A stretch of 64,000 nt of DNA, from positions 1-64,000 of the forward strand of contig NZ_CALTUX010000007.1 in NCBI RefSeq assembly GCF_943912825.1. Reading direction: 5' to 3'. The position numbers were made by a program, and so were the translations under genes. Every line of letters begins with the position of its first letter. Position 1 is the stretch's first letter. This stretch comes from an uncultured Anaerococcus sp. Lineage in GTDB: Bacteria > Bacillota > Clostridia > Tissierellales > Peptoniphilaceae. Below, piece after piece: positions 44,430 to 53,353 of the stretch. The notes under the pieces were generated by a model. The model did not search any database. It saw only the letters and a program-made list of their open reading frames with translations, and was not told the DNA's origin.

Positions 44430-45749
44430 ATGGATTTATTTGAATTAAATAGACAAAGAGAACTTTCAAAAAACGCTCCTCTTGCTGATAGGTTAAGACC
44501 CAGTTCGCTTGATAAATATATAGGTCAAGAACATTTGGTAGGTCAAGGAAAGATTATCAGAAGGATGATCAAGGCAGATAGGATATATTCTATGATATTT
44601 TATGGGCCACCAGGAGTAGGCAAGACTACCCTTGCCAAAATCATATCCAATACAACCAATATGGCCTTTGAGGAAGTATCTGCAGTAGCTAGCGGAATTG
44701 GAGATTTAAAGGAAAAGGTCCAAATTGCAAAGGATAATCTGGCTTATGAAAATAAGAGGACCATATTATTTGTAGATGAAATCCATAGATTTAACAAAAG
44801 CCAGCAAGATTACCTTTTGCCCTTTGTAGAAGATTCGACCATAACCTTAATTGGGGCAACCACTGAAAATCCTTATTTTGAGGTAAATAAGGCCTTGATT
44901 TCAAGAATGTATGTCTTTGAGCTTAAAGAATTAAGCGATGAGGAACTTAAAAAACTCATAGACCTTGCCCTTAAGGAAGATGAGATATTAAAAAATAAGG
45001 ATATAAGGCTAAGTGATAAGGCAATCTCTACCCTTGTAAGATATTCAAATGGAGATAGTAGGGCCTTACTAAATGCTTTGGAAATTGCCATATTTTCAGA
45101 AGATGAAAAAGATGGTAGAATAGATATAGACTCTGATACTATCGAAAATTCTATTAATAGAAAAATTGCAGTTTACGATAAAAATGGCGACAGGCATTAT
45201 GATACGATTTCTGCCTTTATCAAGTCCATGAGAGGATCTGATATAGATGCAGCTGTCTACTATCTGGCAAAGATGCTAGAATCTGGCGAAGATATCAAGT
45301 TTATCGCTAGAAGGATGATAATTTTTTCAGCAGAAGATATTTCAAATGCAAATCCTAATGCCTTGATTTTGGCTAATGCCTGCTTTGAAGCCATAGATAA
45401 GATTGGCATGCCAGAAGCAAGGATTATCCTGGCCCAGACTGTGGTTTACCTAGCAGCAAGTCTAAAGAGTAATTCGACATACCTTGCTATAGATAAGGCA
45501 ATAGATTTTGTAAGAAATAATAAAGATAGTACAGTACCAAATAAGTTAAAAGATAGCCACTATGCTGGAAGTAAGAATCTTATAAAGGATGAGTATTTAT
45601 ACCCCCATTCTTTTGGTGGCTATGTAAAACAAGATTATCTGCCGGATGATTTTGTAGAAGAAAAATTTTATGAGCCTATTTTAAAAGGCTATGAGAAAGA
45701 AATGATCGAAAGATTAAATAAAGTTAAGGAAGGCAATAATGAAGATTAG
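44430..45749 (+). CDS. rarA: Replication-associated recombination protein A (AAA+ ATPase)
   Basis: 439 residues. N-terminal LADRLRPSSLDKYIGQEHLVG, Walker A GPPGVGKTTLAK (~58), Walker B ILFVDEIHRFNKSQQD, sensor TLIGATTENPYFEVN and the C-terminal MgsA/tetramer domain (AVYYLAKMLESGEDIKFIARRMIIFSAEDI). It acts at stalled replication forks. An AAGGAGG site precedes the ATG. The end overlaps asnS by 11 bases. Confidence 0.97.
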   Translation: MDLFELNRQRELSKNAPLADRLRPSSLDKYIGQEHLVGQGKIIRRMIKADRIYSMIFYGPPGVGKTTLAKIISNTTNMAFEEVSAVASGIGDLKEKVQIAKDNLAYENKRTILFVDEIHRFNKSQQDYLLPFVEDSTITLIGATTENPYFEVNKALISRMYVFELKELSDEELKKLIDLALKEDEILKNKDIRLSDKAISTLVRYSNGDSRALLNALEIAIFSEDEKDGRIDIDSDTIENSINRKIAVYDKNGDRHYDTISAFIKSMRGSDIDAAVYYLAKMLESGEDIKFIARRMIIFSAEDISNANPNALILANACFEAIDKIGMPEARIILAQTVVYLAASLKSNSTYLAIDKAIDFVRNNKDSTVPNKLKDSHYAGSKNLIKDEYLYPHSFGGYVKQDYLPDDFVEEKFYEPILKGYEKEMIERLNKVKEGNNED

Positions 45750-47127
45750 AGAATTATTAGAAAAAGCGGAAAGCTTAGTTGATAGTGAAGTAGTAATAGA
45801 AGGCTGGATTAGAAACTCAAGATTTAGTAAAAACGTGGGTTTCATCGATTTAAATGATGGGTCAACCTTTAAAAATCTCCAAGTAGTAGTGGGAAAAGAA
45901 ATCGAAAATTATGATGAACTTGATAAGCAACACCTATCTGCAAGTTTAAGAGTAGAAGGTAAACTTGTTTCGACAGGAAAAGATAATAATCCATATGAAA
46001 TTCAAGCAGCTAAGGTTATAGTTCTTGGTGAATCTTCAGAAAAATTCCCAATCCAAAAACAAAGACAAACCTTTGAATTTATGAGAACAATCCCTCACCT
46101 AAGACCTAGAACAAATACATACAGAGCTGTATTTAGAACAAGATCAATTCTAGCCTTCGGACTTCATAAATTTTTCCAAGAAAGAAACTTTGTTTATGTA
46201 AATCCACCAATCATCACAGCAAGCGATGCTGAAGGAGCTGGTGAGATGTTTAATGTAACAACAATCGACCCTAATGATCCACCAAGAAGAGAAGATGGAA
46301 AAGTCGATTACAACAAAGACTTCTTCAGCAAAAAATCTTACATGACAGTATCAGGCCAGCTTGAGGCAGAAGACTATGCCCTAGCTTTCGGAAATGTTTA
46401 TACCTTTGGACCTACCTTTAGGGCGGAAGTTTCAAATACACCTAGACATGCTGCAGAATTCTGGATGCTTGAGCCTGAAATGGCCTTTGCTGATTATAAT
46501 GTATGCATGGATACTGCTGAAGATATGATAAAATATGCAATCGACTATTTACTTGAAAATGCCAAGGATGAAATGGAATTTTTCAACAAATGGATTGACA
46601 AGGGCTTAATTGAAAGACTAGAAAAGCTTAGAAATTCAGAATTTGCAAGAATCACCTATACAAAAGCTATAGAATTATTAAAAGAATCTGGCGAAAAATT
46701 TGAATTCCCAGTTGAATGGGGCATGGATCTTCAAACAGAACACGAAAGATACCTATCAGAAAAAATCGTAAATGGTCCAGTATTTGTAACAGATTATCCA
46801 AAAGACATCAAGGCCTTCTATATGAAGAGAAATGATGATGGAAAGACAGTAGCAGCCTTTGATATGCTTGTTCCTGGAGTAGGGGAGCTAATTGGTGGAT
46901 CTCAAAGAGAAGAAAGATACGATGAGCTTGTAAAATCTATGGAAGATAATGGCTTAAATCCAGAAGAATATCAAAACTACCTAGACCTTAGAAGATTCGG
47001 TACAGTAGTTCACTCAGGCTTTGGACTAGGTTTTGAAAGAGCGATGATGTATGTAACAGGCATGAAAAATATCAGAGACGTAATAGCTTACCCAAGATAT
47101 GTAAATGCATTTGCTAATAACAACTAG
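45739..47127 (+). CDS. asnS: Asparagine--tRNA ligase
   Basis: 462 residues, class IIb. An OB-fold anticodon domain (VVIEGWIRNSRFSKNVGFIDLNDGS) is followed by the catalytic core with motif 2 FGPTFRAEVSNTPRHAAEFWMLEPEMAF and motif 3 GFGLGFERAMMYVTG. The AspRS-like alternative is excluded by the AsnRS motif 2 wording and length. The gene lies in the rarA-asnS-leuS operon, and no T-box was seen upstream. Confidence 0.97.
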   Translation: MKIRELLEKAESLVDSEVVIEGWIRNSRFSKNVGFIDLNDGSTFKNLQVVVGKEIENYDELDKQHLSASLRVEGKLVSTGKDNNPYEIQAAKVIVLGESSEKFPIQKQRQTFEFMRTIPHLRPRTNTYRAVFRTRSILAFGLHKFFQERNFVYVNPPIITASDAEGAGEMFNVTTIDPNDPPRREDGKVDYNKDFFSKKSYMTVSGQLEAEDYALAFGNVYTFGPTFRAEVSNTPRHAAEFWMLEPEMAFADYNVCMDTAEDMIKYAIDYLLENAKDEMEFFNKWIDKGLIERLEKLRNSEFARITYTKAIELLKESGEKFEFPVEWGMDLQTEHERYLSEKIVNGPVFVTDYPKDIKAFYMKRNDDGKTVAAFDMLVPGVGELIGGSQREERYDELVKSMEDNGLNPEEYQNYLDLRRFGTVVHSGFGLGFERAMMYVTGMKNIRDVIAYPRYVNAFANNN

Positions 47128-47135
47128 GGGGAAAA

Positions 47136-49538
47136 ATGGTAGAATATAATCCAAATGCCATAGAAAAAAAGTGGCAAAAAAAATGGGAAGAAGAAAAAAC
47201 ATTTAAATCAGAAATAGATTCAACTAAGAAGAAATTTTATCCTTTAGTAGAATTTCCTTATCCATCTGGCCAAGGCCTCCACGTAGGCCATCCACGTCCT
47301 TACACAGCCCTTGATGTAGTGGCTCGTAAGAGAAGATTAGATGGAGAAAATGTAATGTATCCAATGGGTTGGGATGCTTTTGGCTTACCAGCTGAAAACT
47401 ACGCTATAGAAAACAAAATTCACCCAGCTATAATTACAGAAAAAAATATAAACCATTTTAGAGACCAAATGAGATCAATTGGCTTCTCCTTTGATTGGGA
47501 CAGGGAAATAAATACAACAGATCCTGATTATTATAAATGGAGTCAATGGATTTTCATCCAAATGTTTAAAAAAGGCCTAGCTTACAAGTCAGAAACATCT
47601 GTAAACTGGTGCCCATCATGCCTAGTTGGTCTTGCCAATGAAGAGGTAGTAGATGGTAAGTGTGAAAGATGTGGGGCTGAAGTAGAGCATAAGCTAAAAA
47701 ACCAATGGATGCTAAAGATAACAGCCTACGCAGACAGACTTATAGATGACTTAGCTGAAGTTGACTATGAATCAAGAATAAAAGCTAGTCAAATAAATTG
47801 GATAGGAAGAAGCCACGGGGCAGATGTTAATTTTAGGCTAAAAGATAGGGATGAAAAGCTTACAGTTTATACCACAAGACCAGACACAATCTTTGGTGTA
47901 ACCTATATGGTAGTTTCACCAGAACATCCAATCCTAGAAAAATACAAGGATGATATCAAAAATTACGATGATATCCTTGATTACAAACACAAGGCAAGTT
48001 TAAAATCAGACTTTGAAAGAAGTGAGCTAAATAAGGATAAGACTGGGGTAATGATTGATGGCCTATCAGCAATTAACCCACTAAATAACAAAGAAATTCC
48101 AATTTGGGTATCAGATTACGTCCTAATGTCCTATGGTACAGGAGCAATAATGGCAGTACCAGCTCATGATGAGCGTGACTTTGAATTTGCAAAGAAGTTT
48201 GATATGCCAATAATTCCTGTTTATGATTCAAAGGATGAGCTTCCTGTAACAGATATTGAAAAGGGAACAGCTATAAATTCTGATTTCTTAAATGGCCTAT
48301 CTGCAACAGAAGCTAAGAAAAAAGCCATTGAATATGTAGAAGAAAATAAATTGGGAGAAGCTAAGACAAACTTCAAGCTTCGTGACTGGGTATTTTCAAG
48401 ACAAAGATACTGGGGTGAACCAATCCCAATGGTATATTGTGATGAGTGCGGTTGGGTGCCAGTAGATGAAAAAGACCTGCCAGTAAGACTTCCTGAGATA
48501 GAGTCTTACACACCAACAGCCACAGGTGAATCACCACTAGCCAAAATCGATGACTTTGTAAATACAACCTGTCCGCATTGTGGAAAGCCAGCAAGACGTG
48601 AGACAGATACCATGCCTCAATGGGCAGGATCAAGCTGGTATTATCTAAGATATGCTGACCCTCACAACCACGAAGAAATAGCAAGCAAAGAAGCCCTTGA
48701 TTATTACACACCAGTTGATTGGTACAACGGAGGAATGGAACATACCACCCTTCACCTTCTTTACTCAAGATTTTGGCACAAATTCCTCTACGATATAGGA
48801 GTAGTGCCAACAAAAGAACCATACAAAAAGAGAACAAGCCACGGCATGATCTTAGGCTATGATGGTCAAAAAATGAGTAAATCAAGAGGAAATGTAGTAA
48901 ATCCTGATGATATAATAAGAGACTTTGGGGCAGATACCCTAAGAACCTATGAAATGTTCATGGGAGATTTCTCATCAGTAGCCAAGTGGTCAGATGAGGG
49001 AGTTAAGGGATGTAGAAAATACTTAGAAAGAGTCTTTAACTTAATCGACCTTGTAGAAGATGGGGATGACTACAGCAAAGAGCTTGAAGTATCAATTAAC
49101 CAAACTATCAAAAAAGTAAGTGATGATTTTGAAAATCTTAAGTTCAATACAGCCATAGCTGCCCTAATGAGTCTATTAAATGAAATGAGAGCTCTAGGAA
49201 AAATCACCAAGGCTGACTTTAAGACCTATATAACCCTACTAAATCCAGTAGCTCCTCACCTAACAGAGGAATTATGGCAAATGGCAGGCTTTGATGGAGA
49301 ACTTAACCAAACAAGCTGGCCAAAATATGATGAATCTAAGCTAAGCTTTGATACAATCGACCTACCAGTCCAAGTAAATGGCAAGGTAAGAGGAAAGATA
49401 ACAATAAGTAAAACAGCAAGTAAGGAAGAAGCTCTAGACTTAGCAGCTAAAGAAAATAATGTAAATTCTTATATAGAAGGCAAGGAATTTAGAAAAGTAA
49501 TCTATGTTCCAGGCAAAATTCTAAATCTAGTAGTTTAA
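47136..49538 (+). CDS. leuS: Leucine--tRNA ligase
   Basis: 800 residues, class Ia. HIGH-type motif in FPYPSGQGLHVGHPRPYT, a zinc-type CPSC...CERC knuckle (~166-182), CP1 editing domain with TTRPDTIFGVTYMVVSPEHP and GAIMAVPAHDERDFEFA, KMSKSRGNVVNPDDI (~578) and the C-terminal tRNA-binding domain (VQVNGKVRGKI). A GGGGGAAA ribosome site precedes the ATG. Confidence 0.98.
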   Translation: MVEYNPNAIEKKWQKKWEEEKTFKSEIDSTKKKFYPLVEFPYPSGQGLHVGHPRPYTALDVVARKRRLDGENVMYPMGWDAFGLPAENYAIENKIHPAIITEKNINHFRDQMRSIGFSFDWDREINTTDPDYYKWSQWIFIQMFKKGLAYKSETSVNWCPSCLVGLANEEVVDGKCERCGAEVEHKLKNQWMLKITAYADRLIDDLAEVDYESRIKASQINWIGRSHGADVNFRLKDRDEKLTVYTTRPDTIFGVTYMVVSPEHPILEKYKDDIKNYDDILDYKHKASLKSDFERSELNKDKTGVMIDGLSAINPLNNKEIPIWVSDYVLMSYGTGAIMAVPAHDERDFEFAKKFDMPIIPVYDSKDELPVTDIEKGTAINSDFLNGLSATEAKKKAIEYVEENKLGEAKTNFKLRDWVFSRQRYWGEPIPMVYCDECGWVPVDEKDLPVRLPEIESYTPTATGESPLAKIDDFVNTTCPHCGKPARRETDTMPQWAGSSWYYLRYADPHNHEEIASKEALDYYTPVDWYNGGMEHTTLHLLYSRFWHKFLYDIGVVPTKEPYKKRTSHGMILGYDGQKMSKSRGNVVNPDDIIRDFGADTLRTYEMFMGDFSSVAKWSDEGVKGCRKYLERVFNLIDLVEDGDDYSKELEVSINQTIKKVSDDFENLKFNTAIAALMSLLNEMRALGKITKADFKTYITLLNPVAPHLTEELWQMAGFDGELNQTSWPKYDESKLSFDTIDLPVQVNGKVRGKITISKTASKEEALDLAAKENNVNSYIEGKEFRKVIYVPGKILNLVV

Positions 49539-49549
49539 AAAATATTTAA

Positions 49550-49581
49550 AAAGAGAAAATCTTCGGGTTTTCTCTTTTTTG
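49550..49581 (+). terminator. Rho-independent terminator after leuS
   Basis: AAAGAGAAAA and TTTTCTCTTT arms around TCTTCGGG, ending in TTTTTT. Confidence 0.88.
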
Positions 49582-49669
49582 ATGATAAGCTTAAATTTTA
49601 TTATTAAGGAAATCATAAAAAATTATAACTTTTTTTAAAGTCATAATTGTGTTATTATATAAGAAGAGC

Positions 49670-49698
49670 TTGACAGTTAAAAAGCATTAATGTATGAT
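49670..49698 (+). promoter_or_regulatory. Strong promoter of the TVP38-family gene
   Basis: Perfect TTGACA (49670-49675), spacer 17, TATGAT (49693-49698). Its -10 is embedded in an inverted repeat. Confidence 0.85.
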
Positions 49699-49718
49699 AT
49701 CACTACATACATCATACA
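49691..49718. promoter_or_regulatory. Operator-like inverted repeat over the -10
   Basis: TGTATGAT (49691-49698) and ATCATACA (49711-49718) are exact inverted copies with 12 bases between. A smaller palindrome TGATATCA (49695-49702) overlaps the left arm. The dyad spans the -10 and the expected start site, as repressor operators do. A 5' hairpin in the RNA is an alternative. Confidence 0.6.
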
Positions 49719-49730
49719 GTAGAGGCGAAA

Positions 49731-50324
49731 ATGAAATCTTTTATCAAAAAAAATTTATTCAATATAATATCAATAATCCTATTAATAATAGCCTTAATAC
49801 TTGCTTTTATAGTTTATAAAAAGGGCTACTTTAACTCACTAGAAAGCTTCAGAGACCTGATTTTATCTAAGGGAGCCTGGGGGCCAGCTGTATTTATGAT
49901 AATTCAGATAATACAGATAGTAATTCCGATAATACCAGGAGGCCTTACCTGTGTAGCAGGAGTAGTGATATTTGGGGCCTTTTGGGGCTTTATTTATAAT
50001 TATATCTCAATTTGTGCTGGTTCAATACTTGTGTTTTTTATTTCCAGAACCTTTGGTAGATCCATAGTAATAAGGATTTTTGGAGAAGAAACATATAATA
50101 AACACAAGGATAAGCTAAAAGAGAAGACCTATGACAGATTTTTCGCCCTTGCTATATTTTTACCTGTAGCTCCTGATGATTTTTTGTGTTACTTAACAGG
50201 CCTAACAAATATAAGTGTAAAAAAATATATAGCCATAATCTTATTGTGCAAGCCAGCTAGCATCTTGGCCTATTCCATGGGATGGGCTCTTGGTTTAGAC
50301 TTTGTTATGAAAAGCATAAGATAG
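49731..50324 (+). CDS. TVP38/TMEM64 (DedA-like) membrane protein
   Basis: 197 residues, about five membrane segments. The central region AWGPAVFMIIQIIQIVIPIIPGGLTCVAGVVIFG and FFISRTFGR, then FLPVAPDDFLCYLTGLTNIS, matches the VTT domain. Relatives move or scramble lipids, including undecaprenyl phosphate in the DedA/DUF368 groups; for this protein the substrate is unknown. It starts behind GTAGAGGCG and is followed nine bases later by an SdpI-like gene. The promoter dyad suggests it is inducible. Confidence 0.86.
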   Translation: MKSFIKKNLFNIISIILLIIALILAFIVYKKGYFNSLESFRDLILSKGAWGPAVFMIIQIIQIVIPIIPGGLTCVAGVVIFGAFWGFIYNYISICAGSILVFFISRTFGRSIVIRIFGEETYNKHKDKLKEKTYDRFFALAIFLPVAPDDFLCYLTGLTNISVKKYIAIILLCKPASILAYSMGWALGLDFVMKSIR

Positions 50325-50332
50325 GAGATAAT

Positions 50333-50671
50333 ATGAATTTTGAATCCTTGCCTATATTTATAGTACCAGCTTATTTGGTATTTGTAGGTTTCATTTCAAA
50401 TATGATAAAGAACAAAGAAATAGATAAAAAATATGGTTATAGGACAAATTTGTCAATGAAAAATAAGCAGAATTGGTATTTTGCCAATGATTTTATGGCC
50501 AAAGGCGCCTTTAGCTTAGCTATAGTTTTTATCATCTTCGGCCTAATCTTAAATAAAGTTGTCATAATGTATACCTATAGAAAGATCATCCTAGTAATTA
50601 TAGAATTTATGGCCTATGTAATTCTTGGAATTATTTTAGAGTCCAGGCTTAAAAGGGTTCACAAGAAGTAA
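50333..50671 (+). CDS. SdpI-family membrane protein
   Basis: 112 residues, three hydrophobic segments. IDKKYGYRTNLSMKNKQNWYFANDFMAKG is the SdpI/YhfL signature (GYRT...SxKN...W..AN). SdpI of Bacillus is the immunity protein against the SdpC toxin and also sequesters its repressor. Here it probably protects against, or responds to, a membrane-active peptide (inference). ATG 50333 is chosen because ATAGGAG lies directly upstream. The longer frame from 50282 overlaps the previous gene without a ribosome site. Confidence 0.8.
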   Translation: MNFESLPIFIVPAYLVFVGFISNMIKNKEIDKKYGYRTNLSMKNKQNWYFANDFMAKGAFSLAIVFIIFGLILNKVVIMYTYRKIILVIIEFMAYVILGIILESRLKRVHKK

Positions 50672-50750
50672 TTTTATTAAGTTTTTTCTTATAAGCTTTG
50701 GGTAAATATATATTAAGTAAGACGTTAATATATATATAGAAAGGATTTTT

Positions 50751-51062
50751 ATGAGAAAAGAAATAGTAAGAGAATGGGATTTTGAACTTTATTTTAAACC
50801 TGATTGCCCATATTGCTTAAAAGTTTTAAATTATTTTAGGGACAATGATATAATCAAGTTTCCATCATATAATACAGAAGATGTAAACTGCGGTTATGAA
50901 AACCAAGATAAGCTAATCGAAGTAGGTGGAAAAGTCCAGGTTCCTTGCATGGTCATAGATGGCAAAGCTATGTATGAATCTGATGATATCATAGCCTATG
51001 CCAAGGAAAATTTCCTAGAAAAAGCCAAAGAAAATAAGGCTAAAAGAGAAGAAAATAAATAA
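50751..51062 (+). CDS. Glutaredoxin-like thiol-disulfide protein
   Basis: 103 residues, thioredoxin fold. Active site CPYC at Cys19-Cys22 (FKPDCPYCLKVLNYF), cis-Pro region KVQVPCMVIDGKAMYESDDIIAYAK, as in glutaredoxins and NrdH-like proteins. A third Cys just after the cis-Pro (VPCMV) is notable. The C-terminal tail is Lys/Glu-rich. A single gene with its own AAAGGA site, ending in a long hairpin terminator. Confidence 0.88.
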   Translation: MRKEIVREWDFELYFKPDCPYCLKVLNYFRDNDIIKFPSYNTEDVNCGYENQDKLIEVGGKVQVPCMVIDGKAMYESDDIIAYAKENFLEKAKENKAKREENK

Positions 51063-51069
51063 GTATTTT

Positions 51070-51146
51070 AAAAGCCCAAATCTTTTTGACCTGAGTCCAC
51101 CCATATTATGGATTTTGGACTCAAGGTCAATAAAGATGGGGCTTTT
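51070..51146. terminator. Unusually long bidirectional hairpin terminator
   Basis: About 29 bases on each side form an imperfect stem: AAAAGCCC...GACCTGAGTCC with GGACTCAAGGTCA...GGGGCTTTT. A T run follows on the right and an A-rich flank lies on the left. It separates the convergent glutaredoxin and DEAD-box genes. Confidence 0.75.
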
Positions 51147-51147
51147 C

Positions 51148-52770
51148 TTATTTTTTAGCTTCTTCAACTTTTATTTTTTTACCTAATATCTTTTTATTAT
51201 TTAATCCCTTAATAGCTCTATCTATGAGGCTTTTATCTATATCTACAAAGCTGTAAGATTTTTGAATTCTAATTTGTCCAATTTGATCACTTGGAATATG
51301 ACTAAGTCGGTCTAGGGCCTTAACTAATTTGTTGGCGCTGAAATTATCTAATTTGCCCCTATTTATAAATAAGGTCGCCATATTTTCGTCATTATACTTA
51401 GGAGATGTATTTTTACTCTTAGCTTGTTTATTAGACTTTTTTGTTTTCTTGGTATCAATTCCATCAATTTTTTCATGACGAGTTTTAGTAGATTTTCCAA
51501 GCTTATCGCTAAGTAGGACTTGGGCAATAGTGAAGGGATCGTAACCTTTTTCCATAAGTCTTATTAAGATAGTTTGTTCCTTTTCTGACTTTGTAAAATT
51601 TTCTAGTTTTGAGCTGATTTCTTCAATGACTTTTTCTTCTTGACTTTTACCCACCTGGACTAGGCTTGGTATTTCCGTCTCTTCTATATTGGCCTTGGTA
51701 TATTTTTCTATAGCTTTCAGTCTTTGCCTGTCCCTGCCTGCTATAAAGGAGTAACTGATGCCGCTTTTGCCAGCCCTAGCAGTTCTTCCTATCCTGTGTA
51801 CATAATATTCATCTAGCTGGGGTAGGTCATAGTTAAATACTATATCTACATTATCAACATCCAGGCCACGGGCTGCTACATCAGTTGCAACTAGGATATG
51901 GATAGTATTGTTCCTAAACTTTTTCATGACTTGGTCTCTCTGACCTTGTTTTAAATCTCCATGGAGGCCATCTACAAGATAAGATTTTTTGCTTAGATTT
52001 TCTACAAGTCTATCGACTTTTCTTTTTGTATTACAAAATACTATGGCAAGCTGAGGTTTATTTATTTCAAGCAGCCTAGTTAGGGTCTCTTCCTTATCAG
52101 CTTCCTTCATAGGGATATAAAATTGGTCAATCCTATCAACAGTTAGTTCTTCAGCTTTTATCTTGATTGAAACAGGATTATTTTGATAGATTTTAGAAAA
52201 TTCTGTTATTTCCTTACCCATGGTGGCAGAAAAAAAGCAAGTTTGTCTTTCTTCACTTGTCGCATCAAGTATAAATTTCATATCATCCCTAAAGCCCATA
52301 TCAAACATCTCATCAGCTTCATCTAGGACTACTATATCCAGCTTATCTAGTTTAAGAACCCTTCTTTTCATAAGGTCCATTAGCCTACCAGGTGTACCGA
52401 CCACGATTTCTACACCCTTTTTAAGAGCTTTTATTTGTCTTACAATTTGGGTCCCACCATAGACAGATAAGATTTTGATATCCTTTTTATATTTAGCTAA
52501 TTTTTCAATTTCTTTTGTCACTTGCATACATAATTCTCTAGTTGGGCATAGGATTAGGGCTTGTGTTATGCCATTTGTTTCTACTTTTTCTACAATAGGG
52601 ATAGCAAATGCTGCAGTCTTGCCCGTACCTGTTTGAGCTTGGCCAATCATATCTCTACCTTCAAGGAGGGCAGGGATGGTTTTCTCTTGTATTGGTGATG
52701 GACTTTCAAATCCCATGTCATCTAGGGCTTTTAGTGTTTCTTCTGATATTTTTAATTCTTTAAATTCCAT
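51148..52770 (-). CDS. DEAD-box RNA helicase, DeaD/CshA type
   Basis: 540 residues. Q motif (FESPSPIQEKTIPALL), motif I AQTGTGKTAAF, Ia CPTRELCMQV, II VLDEADEMFD, III FSATM, V DVAARGLDV and VI HRIGRTARAGK. After the core, a Lys-rich stretch and a DbpA-type RNA-binding domain (NMATLFINRGKLDNFSANKLVKALDRL... QKSYSFVDID) at ~460-535. It unwinds rRNA or mRNA, often in the cold. The only promoter-like sequence lies upstream of a terminator-like hairpin in its leader. Confidence 0.95.
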   Translation of the reverse strand: MEFKELKISEETLKALDDMGFESPSPIQEKTIPALLEGRDMIGQAQTGTGKTAAFAIPIVEKVETNGITQALILCPTRELCMQVTKEIEKLAKYKKDIKILSVYGGTQIVRQIKALKKGVEIVVGTPGRLMDLMKRRVLKLDKLDIVVLDEADEMFDMGFRDDMKFILDATSEERQTCFFSATMGKEITEFSKIYQNNPVSIKIKAEELTVDRIDQFYIPMKEADKEETLTRLLEINKPQLAIVFCNTKRKVDRLVENLSKKSYLVDGLHGDLKQGQRDQVMKKFRNNTIHILVATDVAARGLDVDNVDIVFNYDLPQLDEYYVHRIGRTARAGKSGISYSFIAGRDRQRLKAIEKYTKANIEETEIPSLVQVGKSQEEKVIEEISSKLENFTKSEKEQTILIRLMEKGYDPFTIAQVLLSDKLGKSTKTRHEKIDGIDTKKTKKSNKQAKSKNTSPKYNDENMATLFINRGKLDNFSANKLVKALDRLSHIPSDQIGQIRIQKSYSFVDIDKSLIDRAIKGLNNKKILGKKIKVEEAKK

Positions 52771-52803
52771 TAATTGTGTTTTTTCCTTTTCTCTTTGCTA
52801 ATT

Positions 52804-52833
52804 AAAAAAGGCAGTCGCCATAAGACAACTGCC
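52804..52833 (-). terminator. Terminator-like hairpin in the DEAD-box gene leader (possible attenuator)
   Basis: On the minus strand GGCAGTTGTC, TTAT, GGCGACTGCC forms a ten-pair stem (with G-U pairs) followed by TTTTTT. It lies 34 bases before the helicase ATG, downstream of a TATAAT and about 105 bases after the end of the preceding minus-strand gene. It is either that operon's terminator or an attenuator in the helicase leader. Confidence 0.75.
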
Positions 52834-52846
52834 AAATACTATATTT

Positions 52847-52852
52847 ATTATA
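52847..52852 (-). promoter_or_regulatory. -10 box upstream of the DEAD-box gene
   Basis: Perfect TATAAT on the minus strand with only a weak -35 (AGTGAT-like). Transcription would start near 52840, a few bases before the hairpin. Confidence 0.5.
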
Positions 52853-52939
52853 CCCTGACTTAATTATTAATCACTCCTTTTGAGAAACATTTAGATTGCC
52901 ATACAAAATATCAATTAACTTTATTATAAGGAAACGAAT

Positions 52940-53353
52940 TTATTCTTTTACTAAACTTTTAAGAAAAGAATAAAGAAAATAAAAAGCAAGAGCAAGAATT
53001 ATATGGCCAAGGCCTGCAAAGCCAGAAATACTTGCATCAAGAGCTTTTTGATTTAGGTCATAAATTTGATAAAAGCCCCTGGCAACTAGACTTAAAAGAC
53101 TTAAGCTAAGTCCAATATTATAGGTGATGTAAAATCTTTTTTCTTTCTTAATATCTGAAGGGTCAAAGTTTTTAGCAAATAGGGCCAAGATAAGAAAAAT
53201 TATAAAGCCAAGCACAAGGCTGTGGCCGTGAGCAAGGGATAGGTTTGTCCTGCCTGTAAAGCCTATAAATTTTGTAAACTCCCTATAAAAGGCTCCTATA
53301 AATAAGCCAAAAACTCCATAAGCAAAGGCTGTTTTAATATATTTTTTAGTCAT
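52940..53353 (-). CDS. DUF2871-family membrane protein
   Basis: 137 residues with four membrane helices. KTAFAYGVFGLFIGAFYREFTKF and the histidine-containing NLSLAHGHSLVLGFIIFLIL match my memory of DUF2871. SGFAGLGHIILALAFYFLY has a second conserved His. Function unknown; the intramembrane histidines could bind a metal or heme (guess). It overlaps the upstream membrane gene by eight bases and its GAGGAG site lies inside that gene. It is in the TetR-controlled operon. Confidence 0.75.
   Translation of the reverse strand: MTKKYIKTAFAYGVFGLFIGAFYREFTKFIGFTGRTNLSLAHGHSLVLGFIIFLILALFAKNFDPSDIKKEKRFYITYNIGLSLSLLSLVARGFYQIYDLNQKALDASISGFAGLGHIILALAFYFLYSFLKSLVKE

Noticed and set aside
48373..48885. 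170-codon minus-strand frame inside leuS
   Set aside because: Antisense shadow of a well-conserved gene; the composition (Leu/Cys/His-rich) is not protein-like and there is no start signal.
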